A DNA stretch of 64,000 nucleotides from Methanothermobacter thermautotrophicus (GTDB taxonomy: Archaea > Methanobacteriota > Methanobacteria > Methanobacteriales > Methanothermobacteraceae), in contig NZ_QKOF01000007.1 of the NCBI RefSeq assembly GCF_014889545.1, forward strand, positions 240,453-304,452, read 5' to 3'. Both the position numbers and the translations under genes were made by a program. Every line of letters starts with the position of its first letter. The first letter of the stretch is position 1. The notes beneath the pieces are model-generated. The model searched no databases. It saw only the letters and a list, made by a program, of their open reading frames with translations, and was not told where the DNA came from. This document shows, in pieces, positions 9,305-18,400 of this stretch.

Positions 9305-9972
9305 AGACCTGCGCCATAATACCAGTCTCAAGGTTCACACATGCAAAGACACGGCTCTCCCCAACCCTTTCACCATCAGAGAGGGAGGGACTCCTGAAGG
9401 CCATGCTCATGGATGTTTCAGGGGCCCTGGCCAGACACGTGGACAGGGTCCTGGTTATAAGTGCAGATGAGGATGTCCTGGAGTACGCCTACAGCCTTGG
9501 ACTTAAGATACTTGAGGAGGAGGGTGAGAGGGACCTCAACGGGGCCCTTGAACAGGCCATGGAGTTCTGCTTCCCGGAATTTGACAGGGTGATCATAACA
9601 CCCTCAGATATACCCCTGATAGGTAAAGCAGATGTCGGCAACCTCCTGGATCAAGCGTCCCGCGCAGATGTTGTTATAGCACCTGCGAAGGGTGGCGGGA
9701 CGAACACACTGATATTGAGGCCCTCTGCCATGAACCTGAGGTTCGGTGACTGCAGCTTCTTTGAGCACATACGTGAGGCGAGGGATAAGGGACTCAGTAT
9801 CTCAGTCTATGACTCCTTCTACCTCTCCCTTGACGTCAACACCGCGGAGGACCTGGGTGAGATAATACTACACGGTGAGGGGACCCACACCAGGGAGTAC
9901 CTCAGGAGGCTCAGCTTCACTGTTAAACCCTCCAGGGGCTCTGACAGGCTGGAGGTTTCAAGGTCGCCCTGA
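9301..9972 (+). CDS. cofC: 2-phospho-L-lactate guanylyltransferase
   Basis: Activates 2-phospho-L-lactate (or phosphoenolpyruvate) with GTP to give the lactyl-diphospho-guanosine used in coenzyme F420 synthesis. 223 residues with a nucleotidyltransferase fold: IIPVSRFTHAKTRLSPTLS at the start (nucleotide grip), VLVISADEDVLEYA, IITPSDIPLIG (metal-binding Asp) and APAKGGGTNTLIL. The end DVNTAEDLGEI is typical of CofC. It overlaps the upstream membrane protein and is followed after 13 bases by thiD, suggesting one transcript. Confidence 0.94.
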   Translation: MKTCAIIPVSRFTHAKTRLSPTLSPSEREGLLKAMLMDVSGALARHVDRVLVISADEDVLEYAYSLGLKILEEEGERDLNGALEQAMEFCFPEFDRVIITPSDIPLIGKADVGNLLDQASRADVVIAPAKGGGTNTLILRPSAMNLRFGDCSFFEHIREARDKGLSISVYDSFYLSLDVNTAEDLGEIILHGEGTHTREYLRRLSFTVKPSRGSDRLEVSRSP

Positions 9973-9985
9973 AGGAGGTGAAACC

Positions 9986-10759
9986 ATGATGGCACTCTCA
10001 ATCGCAGGCTTCGACCCTTCAGGGGGGGCGGGTATGCTTGCAGATATAAAGACCTTCTCTGCCCTGGGAGTCTACGGTGCAGGCGTCATAACCGCCCTGA
10101 CAGCCCAGAACGTGGGGAGGGTCTCGGGTATAATGCCAGTAGCCCCCGAATTTGTGGAGGAACAGCTTGACCTTGTGATGGAGGACCTCCATGTTGTGCA
10201 TGCAAAGACAGGAATGCTCTACAGTGCAGAGATAGTCGAGGCCGTTGCAGGTAAGGTGCGTGAATACGGCCTACAGGTTATTGTTGACCCTGTAATGGTG
10301 GCTGCATCAGGGGGTGAACTCTCAGAGGGGGACTTTGTGAGGGCCCTGAAGAGGCAGCTCCTCCCTGAGGCCCTCATCGTGACGCCAAATGTTGCTGAGG
10401 CAGAGAGACTCTCAGGTGTCTCCATAGGGACCCTCGATGATGCCATAAGGGCTGCCAGGGTCATAGGTGAACTCTGTGACGTCATAATCACCGGGGGCCA
10501 CCTGGGTGGGAGGAGTGTGATACAGATTGATGGTGATGTGGAGGTACTTGAAGGGGAGCTCCTTGATAGCCGGAACACCCATGGAAGTGGATGCTCATTC
10601 TCAGCTGCAACGGCAGCATACCTTGAGAGGGGACTTGAACTGGTGGATGCCCTCAGGATGGCCGACGGCTTTGTGAGGGAAGCCATAAGGCACGGACACC
10701 ATGGCACCCTCAATCAGTTCTGGATGTGTAACCTTCAGAATAATTTAGCCGCGAGATAA
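9986..10759 (+). CDS. thiD: hydroxymethylpyrimidine/phosphomethylpyrimidine kinase
   Basis: Phosphorylates HMP and HMP-P for thiamine synthesis. About 257 residues, a single ThiD domain without the extra ThiN/ThiE-like domain seen in some archaea. Motifs: SIAGFDPSGGAGMLADIKTF at the start, VDPVMVAASGG, and the kinase anion hole NTHGSGCSFSAATAAYL near the C-terminus. GGAGGTGAAACC precedes the ATG at 9986, so longer readings from within cofC are wrong. It ends the plus-strand operon and converges on purA. Confidence 0.95.
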   Translation: MMALSIAGFDPSGGAGMLADIKTFSALGVYGAGVITALTAQNVGRVSGIMPVAPEFVEEQLDLVMEDLHVVHAKTGMLYSAEIVEAVAGKVREYGLQVIVDPVMVAASGGELSEGDFVRALKRQLLPEALIVTPNVAEAERLSGVSIGTLDDAIRAARVIGELCDVIITGGHLGGRSVIQIDGDVEVLEGELLDSRNTHGSGCSFSAATAAYLERGLELVDALRMADGFVREAIRHGHHGTLNQFWMCNLQNNLAAR

Positions 10760-10775
10760 AATCTCCACTCTACTC

Positions 10776-10912
10776 CTTTAAATACTAAGAGTTAAGCAAC
10801 TCTATCTCATTACAACAGAGATGCCACTCATTTAACTACTTGAAAGTTAAATGCTGAGGGTATAACAGGAAAAAGAATCTAATTATACCTTTCAGTAGCT
10901 GATAGTTAATCC
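10776..10912. repeat. three degenerate repeat units with palindromic core
   Basis: In the 220-base gap between the convergent thiD and purA there are three related units, each with a TTTAA-like start, a TACT or AGCT middle and AGTTAA at 10790, 10845 and 10904 (spacings 55 and 59). The middle unit is a perfect 7-base inverted repeat, TTTAACT (10831-10837) and AGTTAAA (10845-10851). The units are too divergent and too few for a CRISPR array. They could be terminator hairpins for both genes or protein-binding sites. Confidence 0.4.
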
Positions 10913-10979
10913 TGGCTGATCCTTACTCTCTACCAAACCCACAGGAGTGGATTAATGGAATATAAAAAATTAAGGCATG

Positions 10980-12002
10980 TTAGAGGAGTTCATCCCGGAG
11001 GTCTATGGTATCCTCAAGTGATGGACCCGTGGATATTATGGTAACCGGGACACCAGTAGCGGATTCTATATCCTCAATGAAGCGCTTAACCTCTGCTGAA
11101 AGGTCTGAGTACTCCCTGACACGTTCACATTCAGGGTAAAGCCTGTCAACACAGGTTACAGCTATCTGTGTGGCGCCGTTGATCATGCAGGATTCGCGGG
11201 CCATCTCCATGTCAAAGAGACCTATCCTTCTCTTTCTACCTGTGACGGTACCATACTCCTCAAGGCCCATCTCCTCGGCCTCCTCCTGGCTGATCTCTGT
11301 TGGGAATGGACCCTCACCCACCCTTGTAATGTAGGATTTGAATACTGCTATGACCTCATCAACCCTTGTGGGTCCGATACCGACATCTGCAGCCGCGGTG
11401 CTTGCAGTTGTGTCCTTGCTTGTAACGTAGGGGTAGGTCCCGTAGTAGAGGGAGAGGCCGAAGCCCTGTGATCCCTCAACAAATACGTCCTCGCCCTCAT
11501 CGAGGGCCTCATTGACCTCGAGGGGGACATCAGTGAGGAAGTCCCCAAGCTCCTCAACTTCCCGGGCGAGTTTCGCGGTCCTCATCACGCGGTCGGCGTT
11601 GGCTGGACCGCACCCGGTGCCTGTGCTCCCTATCTTCTTTGAGAGGTAACTGGATGACTGGTCCTGCTCCTTGTGCTTCCCCTCTATTATGGCGCACCTG
11701 TAGTCAACCCCTGTCCTGTCAGACACATTGTACTTTGAGAGGTACTCCATCTCATGGAGGAAGACCTCGGGGTCGACCAGGACCCCGGCCCCTATGAGGA
11801 GCCTTGCATCCTCATGGAAGAAGCCTGATGGGGTTAACCTGAGCCCGTACTTGTCTCCCCTGAACTCAACGGAGTGGCCCGCATTTGGCCCCACACCGGC
11901 CCTTGCGATTATTGATGGTTTGTCATTGTAACAGAGATATGTGATACATTTGCCTTTACCTTCGTCACCCCATCCTCCTCCAACTAAAACGGTGCATGTC
12001 AT
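10980..12002 (-). CDS. purA: adenylosuccinate synthetase (short archaeal form)
   Basis: Joins IMP and aspartate using GTP, the first step from IMP to AMP. The phosphate-binding loop [11 protein letters not shown] is at the N-terminus and the GVGPNAGH segment follows. [19 protein letters not shown] and the [12 protein letters not shown] segment are also family features. At 340 residues it is about 90 shorter than bacterial PurA, as is usual in this group of archaea. It is a single minus-strand gene converging on thiD; purF is elsewhere in the window. Confidence 0.95.
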   Translation of the reverse strand: MTCTVLVGGGWGDEGKGKCITYLCYNDKPSIIARAGVGPNAGHSVEFRGDKYGLRLTPSGFFHEDARLLIGAGVLVDPEVFLHEMEYLSKYNVSDRTGVDYRCAIIEGKHKEQDQSSSYLSKKIGSTGTGCGPANADRVMRTAKLAREVEELGDFLTDVPLEVNEALDEGEDVFVEGSQGFGLSLYYGTYPYVTSKDTTASTAAADVGIGPTRVDEVIAVFKSYITRVGEGPFPTEISQEEAEEMGLEEYGTVTGRKRRIGLFDMEMARESCMINGATQIAVTCVDRLYPECERVREYSDLSAEVKRFIEDIESATGVPVTIISTGPSLEDTIDLRDELL

Positions 12003-12074
12003 GGTGATTCTCCCTAAAATTTCTGCCTCTCATATATTAAGGGGTATCCAATAAAAGTTTTTCCCAACTTGATG

Positions 12075-12156
12075 TTCTAAGTTTTAATTCATGCCCTCCA
12101 TGATTCACCTAAACAACCACCTAAGACTCTTCCAACCATTCTAAGTTTTAATCCAT
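12075..12156. repeat. 18-base direct repeat upstream of purA
   Basis: TTCTAAGTTTTAATTCAT at 12075-12092 recurs as TTCTAAGTTTTAATCCAT at 12139-12156, a single mismatch and 64-base spacing, in the gap between the purA start and the 3' end of the AAA+ ATPase gene. Each copy is followed by a CCATGA-containing stretch. This may be a tandem duplication of a regulatory stretch upstream of purA; no known operator is recognised. Confidence 0.45.
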
Positions 12157-12220
12157 ACACTATCCATGAGTCTTTAGCATGGAATGGAGAGTTCATGTAG
12201 GGGTTCTGTGATTTGGGAGG

Positions 12221-13549
12221 TCATGTCTTCTTCCTTATTATACGCTCAAAGAGCATTGGGGTTAGTTTCCTCTGGAGTGCTATCAGTACGTGCTGCTGCA
12301 GTGCCTCCTCCATGGTCTGGACGGTTATCCTGTCCTCACCCTTCCTTATTCTCACTGCCTGAGCTATCTGGGCGAGGTCCCTTGCATGGGCGAAGGTTGG
12401 CTGCATACCCTCTCCCCCCTCACCTATGGGCCTGTAGACATTTGCAAACCTCTCAAGCACCTCAGGGTCGTATTCCTCCCCCATTGATTCGAGGTTGCGC
12501 CTGAAGACCTCGACGATTTCCTCAACAGTCGGTTTTTCCAGCTGCACGTGGAGGGGTGCCCTCCTCAGGTGGGCCTCATCCATTATGGTTATTTCAAGGT
12601 TGGTTGAGAAGGCAGGTATGAAGTGGGTGTGGACGACTATGGGTGACCCCTTCACATAGATCATGTCCTTCTTGTTCTCAAGGGGGACTATCAGACGGTT
12701 CAGGAGGGCGTTATGGTCCTCCTTCTGTCTCCCGAGGTCGTCGATGAGGAGCACTCCCCCGTTGGCCTTTATGATGGGTGATGTTTCGTAGACGCCCTTG
12801 TTGGGGTCGTATCTGCTCTCAAGTTTATCGCTTGTGAGTTCGGAACCTGTGAATACGAATGGTGCGTATATCTTAACCCATCGTGGGTCCTCTGGCTGTT
12901 CAGGGCACATCCTGTGGAAGTCAGGGTCATAGAACTGTATGACCTGTTCACTGAACTCAACGTATCTTGGGATGACTATGGGTGGTAGAAGATCCGACAT
13001 CCTGCTTGTTATGAAGGTCTTACCTGTACCGGGGGGTCCGTAGATGAAGAGCCCCTTACCGCCTATCGCCCCCTCTATCAGGGTCCTCTTTGCGCTTTCA
13101 TTGCCAACCACATCCTTGAAGGCCTTATCTATAACCTCCTGGGGAATCTTTATGGGGAACCTGCCCTCAAGCTGTCTTCCCATGATCTCAAAGTAGGAGT
13201 TATAGCTCACAGGGGCCATGCCGATGTAGGGGTTCTCCTTCATGAGTTTATCGGCCTGTTTCTGGCCCTGTTTCTTGATTGTGTATGTCACGCTCGGGAA
13301 GAGGAATCCTCCGCCTGTTGGGGCGCAGAGTTCATCCTTCTCCATGTCCTTGAGGCATGCCTCCAGTATGTCGACATGGAGCCCGGTTATCTCATGGATC
13401 CTGTTGACCTGTATGCTTCCGTAGGTTGCTATGATCTTCAGAAGCAGATTTTTTATGAAGTTTGGTGATAGGTCTATCTCATCGAGTGTCTTTGGCTGTT
13501 TGAGCAGCTCAAAGAGTTCCTGCATCTTTTCATCATGGTAGTAATCCAT
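12221..13549 (-). CDS. AAA+ ATPase with N-terminal winged helix
   Basis: 442-residue cytoplasmic ATPase. Residues 1-120 look like a winged-helix region (LLLKIIATYGSIQVNRIHEITGL). The AAA+ core follows: Walker A YGPPGTGKTF near residue 175, Walker B VLLIDDLGRQ, a sensor-like FSTNLE and an arginine-bearing HLRRAPLHVQL. It resembles the COG0714-like archaeal ATPases described as chaperone- or pilus-related, but no partner gene lies beside it. Ribosome site GGAGTGGTTGA precedes the ATG. Function unknown; likely a remodelling ATPase. Confidence 0.85.
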   Translation of the reverse strand: MDYYHDEKMQELFELLKQPKTLDEIDLSPNFIKNLLLKIIATYGSIQVNRIHEITGLHVDILEACLKDMEKDELCAPTGGGFLFPSVTYTIKKQGQKQADKLMKENPYIGMAPVSYNSYFEIMGRQLEGRFPIKIPQEVIDKAFKDVVGNESAKRTLIEGAIGGKGLFIYGPPGTGKTFITSRMSDLLPPIVIPRYVEFSEQVIQFYDPDFHRMCPEQPEDPRWVKIYAPFVFTGSELTSDKLESRYDPNKGVYETSPIIKANGGVLLIDDLGRQKEDHNALLNRLIVPLENKKDMIYVKGSPIVVHTHFIPAFSTNLEITIMDEAHLRRAPLHVQLEKPTVEEIVEVFRRNLESMGEEYDPEVLERFANVYRPIGEGGEGMQPTFAHARDLAQIAQAVRIRKGEDRITVQTMEEALQQHVLIALQRKLTPMLFERIIRKKT

Positions 13550-13807
13550 TCAACCACTCCTCAAATAAGAATCTGTCTCTTGGATAATATAATAGGTTGG
13601 TTAACTTAAGTTTTGGTTCTTTATGCTCATGGAGTGGTGGATACTGGGTACATCAGAAAAAATTAACTGCGTTAAACTTCCATATTACGAAGTTATCCAC
13701 CACAAGGTTCCCTGGAAGAGTGCTGTGGTCCATGAAGTACTCCGCTACCAAATACAGGAAGGTATTTTAGCGACCGTTAATATAAATAAGTGTGTTGGGT
13801 GGTCCAG
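13550..13807. other. intergenic region with a 10-base inverted repeat
   Basis: The 258-base gap between the divergent AAA+ gene and the small membrane protein holds the inverted repeat GTGGTGGATA (13634-13643) and TATCCACCAC (13694-13703). A short open frame at 13623-13826 runs through it but lacks a ribosome site and overlaps the next gene, so I do not call it a gene. AATATAAATAAG around 13780 could be a promoter element for the downstream gene. Confidence 0.4.
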
Positions 13808-14080
13808 ATGCCCGGAAGGAAGCTAAAAACCCGCATGGACCCTGAAAGGGCCGATGATATCAGAGAAAAACCGAAAAATGTCAGAATCTCGGAACATGCA
13901 TCATCTAGAAGTAGAGAGGGCCTCAGCGCCCCTGAGTTCATAGTGATCCTCCTCTTCTCTCCACTTGCTGGTCTAATAGGCTTCCTCGTCTGGCACGGTA
14001 AAAAACCACGAAAGGCAAGACAGTCCCTCACCATAGCGGCCTTCATGTTCCTGTTCTACATGATAATCTTCCTATTCTAA
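13808..14080 (+). CDS. small membrane protein
   Basis: About 90 residues: a charged N-terminal half (MPGRKLKTRMDPERADDIRE) followed by two membrane segments, roughly residues 44-62 and 72-89, separated by the basic turn GKKPRKARQ. The start at ATG 13808 is chosen because GGTGGTCC lies just before it; the upstream GTG at 13790 is part of the leader. No family is recognised. It stands alone between divergent or convergent neighbours. Confidence 0.7.
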   Translation: MPGRKLKTRMDPERADDIREKPKNVRISEHASSRSREGLSAPEFIVILLFSPLAGLIGFLVWHGKKPRKARQSLTIAAFMFLFYMIIFLF

Positions 14081-14126
14081 CCAGGACCCCAGAGACACCA
14101 GCACACTCTTCTACATGATAATCTTT

Positions 14127-14600
14127 CTATTCTGGTGGCCCTCTAAAGGAAACTCCTTCCATCTCAAGAAGCCTGATTTTGAGTTTAACACCTCCCTGGT
14201 AGCCCCCTGGACTTCCATCACTTCCTATGACCCGGTGACAGGGTATCGCAAGCGGGAAGGGATTCCTTGAAAGCGCGCCTGCAGCGCTTCGTGGACTCCC
14301 ACCAGCCCTCTCTGCAAGCTCAGAGTAGGTGAGGGTCGAGCCCCTGGGAATGGATGAGACCACATCAAGGACTCGCCGCTGATACTCTGTGCAAACCCCA
14401 AAATCAAGGAGTGATAAATCAAAATCGACTTCATATCCATCCAGGAACCTTCTAATTGAATCAAGGAACTGTCTCAGGGGCTCAGAAAGATTATTCCTGG
14501 AACCTTCCGGGTGCCTTCTCCCTTCAAGAAAAATTATGGTCCTTACCCGATCACCCAGTACCACGCCGATATCCGCCAGCTGATGCATAACAACATACAT
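14127..14600 (-). CDS. ogt: methylated-DNA--protein-cysteine methyltransferase
   Basis: Suicide DNA repair protein that moves the alkyl group from O6-alkylguanine to its own Cys. 157 residues: a variable N-terminal domain, then the DNA-binding helix-turn-helix (GSTLTYSELAERAGGSPRSA), the Asn-hinge region and the active-site motif IPCHRVIGSDGSPGGYQGG. Length is typical for the archaeal one-domain type. It diverges from the histidine kinase gene across about 40 bases. Confidence 0.95.
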   Translation of the reverse strand: MYVVMHQLADIGVVLGDRVRTIIFLEGRRHPEGSRNNLSEPLRQFLDSIRRFLDGYEVDFDLSLLDFGVCTEYQRRVLDVVSSIPRGSTLTYSELAERAGGSPRSAAGALSRNPFPLAIPCHRVIGSDGSPGGYQGGVKLKIRLLEMEGVSFRGPPE

Positions 14601-14644
14601 ACACTTAAATGTTTCATCCTCATGAGTATTAAATGGGGAGTTAT

Positions 14645-16894
14645 ATGGATAGGAAGCTTAAAATATTCATAGCCACCATAATAATCATTTCAGCCATATC
14701 CCAGTTTTTACCCTTTAAAAATGACATTGTATCACTTATAAACGTTATAACAAACCTTGCAGCCTTCATGGGACTCTCATATGCCTGCATATACTCCAGG
14801 AAGGTTTACCCTCACCTGTACCTAACGCTCCTCCTCCTATCGGCTGCCCAGTTCTTCTCATTCCTCGGTGACTTCACCTGGTTCATACTTGAGAGCATAT
14901 TATCATTGAACCCATTCTCATCAGTTGCAGACATCTTCTACCTCCTCTACTACCCCCTCTTTGCAGCCGGCATATTCACCATACCGGTCAGAAGATACTC
15001 TGATCTGAGATCCGCCACAGACCTCCTGATAATCCTCGTGGCCTTGGCATCCGCCGCCTGGGTATTCCTCATTAAACCGACGGTGCTTGGAGCTGGAAAC
15101 TTCACAGAGGTCCTCGTATCAACACTCTATGTGCTGGGCGATCTCCTCATACTCTTCATGTTAATGGACCTCACCATAAACAAACTGGGACACCTGAAGT
15201 CACGGACCCTCTACATCTTCCTTGCAAGCATACTCATACTCCTCACAGCAGACATATCCTTCACATACCAGAGCCTGACCGGGATTTACACTGAAGGAAC
15301 CCCCCAGGACCTCCTCTGGGCATTCAGTTACATCCTCCTCCTCATTGCAGTGAATGAATTCTTTAAGGAGGACTGGTCAAAGCCTTTATACGTCGAAAAG
15401 AGGATTTCAGCAGTCACATACCTGCCATATCTCTTCATAATCTTATTCTACTTTTTAACGGCATACAGCATAATTAAGACCGGCGCTGAAAACTCCATTG
15501 CACTATTAGCATCCCTTGGAGTCATCATCACCCTCTTTACCCTGAGACAGCACCTCTCAATCAAGGAGAACATGGCCCTCATCGATGAGGTTGAGAATGA
15601 AAGGAGAAGGGCCGAGAACTACCTTAACGTGGCTGGATCCCTCATAATGGTCCTCGATGAGAAGGACCGTGTTAAACTCATAAACAGGAGGGGCCTTGAA
15701 ATCCTTGACTGTGAAGAAGGTGAAGTTACAGGAAAGAACTGGTTCATGAAATTTGTGCCCCCAGAGGATCGCGGGTGGCGTGAAAAACTGTACCATGAAA
15801 AAATCAGATCCGGCGAGAAGGGCTATCATCTTACCGGAGAGATACTAACATGCAGAGGTGATAGGAGAACAGTCTCATGGCACGTTGTATTCCTCAAGGA
15901 GGACGGGAAATTCATGGGCAGCATAATCTCCGGGGATGACGTCACAGAACTCCAGAGGGCCGCCCGGGCCCTTGAGATGAGTGAGATGAGATACAGGGAG
16001 ATATTTGAACTCGCCCCTAGCCCGATAATATCGGTTGGTGATGATCTGATCATAAGGGACTGTAACCGGAGGGCTGAATCCGTTCTGGGCTACCGGAAAG
16101 GGGAGCTGCATGGAAGGAACCTGATGGACCTCATACACCCTGATGATGCAGGAGGGGAGCTTGAAGGGGAAAGAAGACTCCTGAAATCAAATGGAGATGT
16201 CATATACGCCGATATAGGGGTCGCCCGAGTTGGGGATGAACGTATAATCATAATCGAGGACCAGACAGAGATACGCAGATCACTCCATGAGAAGGAACTC
16301 CTCCTGCGGGAGATACACCCCAGGGTCAAGAACAACCTCCAGATAATATCGAGTCTCCTGAGCATACAGGAGCGCCAGCTGGATTCAGAGGAACTTGCAG
16401 AGGTCCTGAGGGAGAGCCGTGAGCGTATAAGGTCCATAGCCCTTGTCCATGAGCACCTATACCGCTCAACCAACCTCAGAACAATAAGGATCAGGGATTA
16501 CATCAACAACATCCTATCAAAGCTGGGTCAGGGGCAGACACGAGGAGTTGATGTAAGGATAAGCTCAGATATAGAGGACCTTGAATTCAACCTTGAGACC
16601 AGTCTCCCCATTGGTCTCATGGTCAACGAGCTTGTGAGTAACTCCCTCAAACACTCAGGGGCAGATAACATAACCGTTACCCTCAGATCCCTCAACGGAA
16701 ACTTTGAACTTACAGTATCAGATGATGGGATGGGCCTCAAATCACCGGAGGTCCTTGAGGAATCAGGGAGCATGGGATGGTACCTTATAAGGGCCCTGGC
16801 AGAACAGCTCGATGGTGAACTGGAACTGGAAACAGATGGTGGTCTGTCGGTAACTCTAAGGTTCAGGGAACTCGGTTACACAGAAAGGTACTGA
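14645..16894 (+). CDS. membrane sensor histidine kinase with two PAS domains (HisKA_2 type)
   Basis: About 749 residues. The first 300 carry some eight or nine hydrophobic helices (MASE-like sensing region). A PAS domain lies at roughly 325-430 and a second at 440-550 (FELAPSPIISVGDDLIIRDC). The dimerisation box LLREIHPRVKNNLQIISSLL holds the phospho-acceptor His, and the ATPase domain has the N box MVNELVSNSLKHS and G boxes VSDDGMGL and GSMGWYLI. I use ATG 14645, which follows GGGGAG; the ATG at 14633 overlaps that site. No response regulator is adjacent, so the partner is unlinked. A CBS-MgtE gene follows after 13 bases, hinting at control of ion transport. Confidence 0.92.
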   Translation: MDRKLKIFIATIIIISAISQFLPFKNDIVSLINVITNLAAFMGLSYACIYSRKVYPHLYLTLLLLSAAQFFSFLGDFTWFILESILSLNPFSSVADIFYLLYYPLFAAGIFTIPVRRYSDLRSATDLLIILVALASAAWVFLIKPTVLGAGNFTEVLVSTLYVLGDLLILFMLMDLTINKLGHLKSRTLYIFLASILILLTADISFTYQSLTGIYTEGTPQDLLWAFSYILLLIAVNEFFKEDWSKPLYVEKRISAVTYLPYLFIILFYFLTAYSIIKTGAENSIALLASLGVIITLFTLRQHLSIKENMALIDEVENERRRAENYLNVAGSLIMVLDEKDRVKLINRRGLEILDCEEGEVTGKNWFMKFVPPEDRGWREKLYHEKIRSGEKGYHLTGEILTCRGDRRTVSWHVVFLKEDGKFMGSIISGDDVTELQRAARALEMSEMRYREIFELAPSPIISVGDDLIIRDCNRRAESVLGYRKGELHGRNLMDLIHPDDAGGELEGERRLLKSNGDVIYADIGVARVGDERIIIIEDQTEIRRSLHEKELLLREIHPRVKNNLQIISSLLSIQERQLDSEELAEVLRESRERIRSIALVHEHLYRSTNLRTIRIRDYINNILSKLGQGQTRGVDVRISSDIEDLEFNLETSLPIGLMVNELVSNSLKHSGADNITVTLRSLNGNFELTVSDDGMGLKSPEVLEESGSMGWYLIRALAEQLDGELELETDGGLSVTLRFRELGYTERY

Positions 16895-16907
16895 TGATGG
16901 GATAGAT

Positions 16908-17837
16908 ATGGAGTTAAGAATAACAGATAGTGTGCCTACTGCATCGCCAGGAATCTCCAGCCATGATACCCTCCGGATGATAAGGGACAGGATAGATGAA
17001 TATGACAGCATAGACTATGTTTACATCCTTGAGGATGATATTCTGGAAGGCGTAGTATCAATCCGTGAGATCCTATCACATCATGGAAGAGTCGGTGACT
17101 TCATGGGTCGCGAGATAATATGCTTCAACCCGGAAGATGACCCATTTGATATACCCTACATGGCACTTTCACATGGAATTAAAGCCATTCCGGTTGTTGA
17201 CGCTGAGGGCAGATTCAGGGGCGTGGTGACCCATGATGAAATCATGAGGATACTGAAGGTTGAGGCTGACAGGGACATGCTGCACTTCGGTGGGATCTTC
17301 CACCGGGTGGTTGATGAGAAGAGGAGCCCCGGAAACATGGTGAAGTCAAGGATCCCATGGCTCATCATAGGAGTCATCGGTGGTACCGTCACCGCCTCAA
17401 TGATAGGAAGATTTGAGGACCTCCTATCCGGGTTCATAGCCCTCGCATCATTCATACCCGTGATGGTCTACATGAGCGACGCCGTGGGGACCCAGTCAGA
17501 GGCCCTCATAATAAGGAGGATAGCTGTTGACCCCTCAATGAATCACCTGCAGTACATAAGGAGTGAGTTCATGGTTGCAGCTGCAATAGGCGCCCTGGCA
17601 TCTGCCTTCGCCGGTCTAATGGCGGGGGCGACCCGAATGAACCCTTCCCTTGGACTGATAGTCTTCATATCCATGTTCTTCAGCATAATATCGGCGGTTC
17701 TAATATCCACGGTCTCACCCCTCATCTTCAGGAGGATGGGGTATGACCCGGCGGTTGCAACAGGACCACTGGCAACCATACTGAGTGACTTCACAACCAC
17801 ACTCATATACCTTATGGTTGCCTCATCGCTCCTTTGA
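16908..17837 (+). CDS. CBS-domain MgtE-like divalent cation transporter
   Basis: 309 residues: two CBS motifs in residues 1-130 (YVYILEDDILEGVVSIREIL and GIKAIPVVDAEGRFRGVVTHDE), then five membrane helices of the MgtE channel (PVMVYMSDAVGTQSEALIIRR and ATGPLATILSDFTTTLIYL are family signatures). The N-terminal helical superhelix of full MgtE is missing, so gating would rest on the CBS pair alone. Probably carries Mg2+ (or Co2+). It lies 13 bases after the histidine kinase gene and is likely co-transcribed. Confidence 0.88.
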   Translation: MELRITDSVPTASPGISSHDTLRMIRDRIDEYDSIDYVYILEDDILEGVVSIREILSHHGRVGDFMGREIICFNPEDDPFDIPYMALSHGIKAIPVVDAEGRFRGVVTHDEIMRILKVEADRDMLHFGGIFHRVVDEKRSPGNMVKSRIPWLIIGVIGGTVTASMIGRFEDLLSGFIALASFIPVMVYMSDAVGTQSEALIIRRIAVDPSMNHLQYIRSEFMVAAAIGALASAFAGLMAGATRMNPSLGLIVFISMFFSIISAVLISTVSPLIFRRMGYDPAVATGPLATILSDFTTTLIYLMVASSLL

Positions 17838-17889
17838 AGACATCCACCCTATGATTTCCACAGCCCAGAAAATATAAGGAGATAAACAC

Positions 17890-18294
17890 ATGGACCCTGA
17901 AGAGAAGATTGAGGAACTTGAGAACCAGCTAGCTGAGAGGGACAGGAAGATCCGGGAACTTGAACTGAAGCTCGCCGATTGTATGGGACGGGTCGATGAG
18001 CTCAGATCCGAAAAATCCGGGCTACAGGAGGAGGTTAACAGGCTGCAGGTTTTGAAGCTTGACCTGAAGCTCAGGGACTTCCAGGAACTGGAGGATGAGA
18101 ATAACCGCCTGAAGCACCGGGTAGAGATAACCAAGGGCCTCCTCGACGAGGCAAGGGAGAAGCTCGAGATACTTGAAGATGTGGTGGAGGGGTTCCTGAA
18201 CCAGAGCCTGCCCGAAAGGATCACCGGAAAGAAACCCGATGCACTCATACACTACAGAGATAGGTTCAGGGATAGCAGGTTCAACGATTTATAA
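17890..18294 (+). CDS. coiled-coil protein of unknown function
   Basis: 134 residues, almost entirely predicted coiled coil with regular Leu/Ile heptads from residue 3 to about 100 (KIEELENQLAERDRKIRELE), then a short folded tail (LPERITGKKPDALIHYRDRF). Highly charged and cytoplasmic. No family is recognised. It may belong to the same transcript as the kinase and transporter genes, 52 bases upstream; the role is unknown. Confidence 0.75.
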   Translation: MDPEEKIEELENQLAERDRKIRELELKLADCMGRVDELRSEKSGLQEEVNRLQVLKLDLKLRDFQELEDENNRLKHRVEITKGLLDEAREKLEILEDVVEGFLNQSLPERITGKKPDALIHYRDRFRDSRFNDL

Positions 18295-18400
18295 TATTTT
18301 AAACTGATCTCTTTAATTATCTCCTTTTCATGTTTCCATCAAAAAATGTATATCCATCACCTGACATATTATTATCACAGAATATGTTAGGAGTGATCAT

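Noticed and set aside
10776..10912. CRISPR array
   Set aside because: Only three divergent units and no fixed repeat; no cas genes in the window.
13623..13826. Open frame of 67 residues before the small membrane protein
   Set aside because: Overlaps the true gene in another frame, has no ribosome site and holds an inverted repeat; it could be a remnant but cannot be supported.
14645..16894. Two-component system with a linked response regulator
   Set aside because: No receiver domain is encoded near the kinase; the neighbours are a CBS-MgtE protein and a coiled-coil protein.
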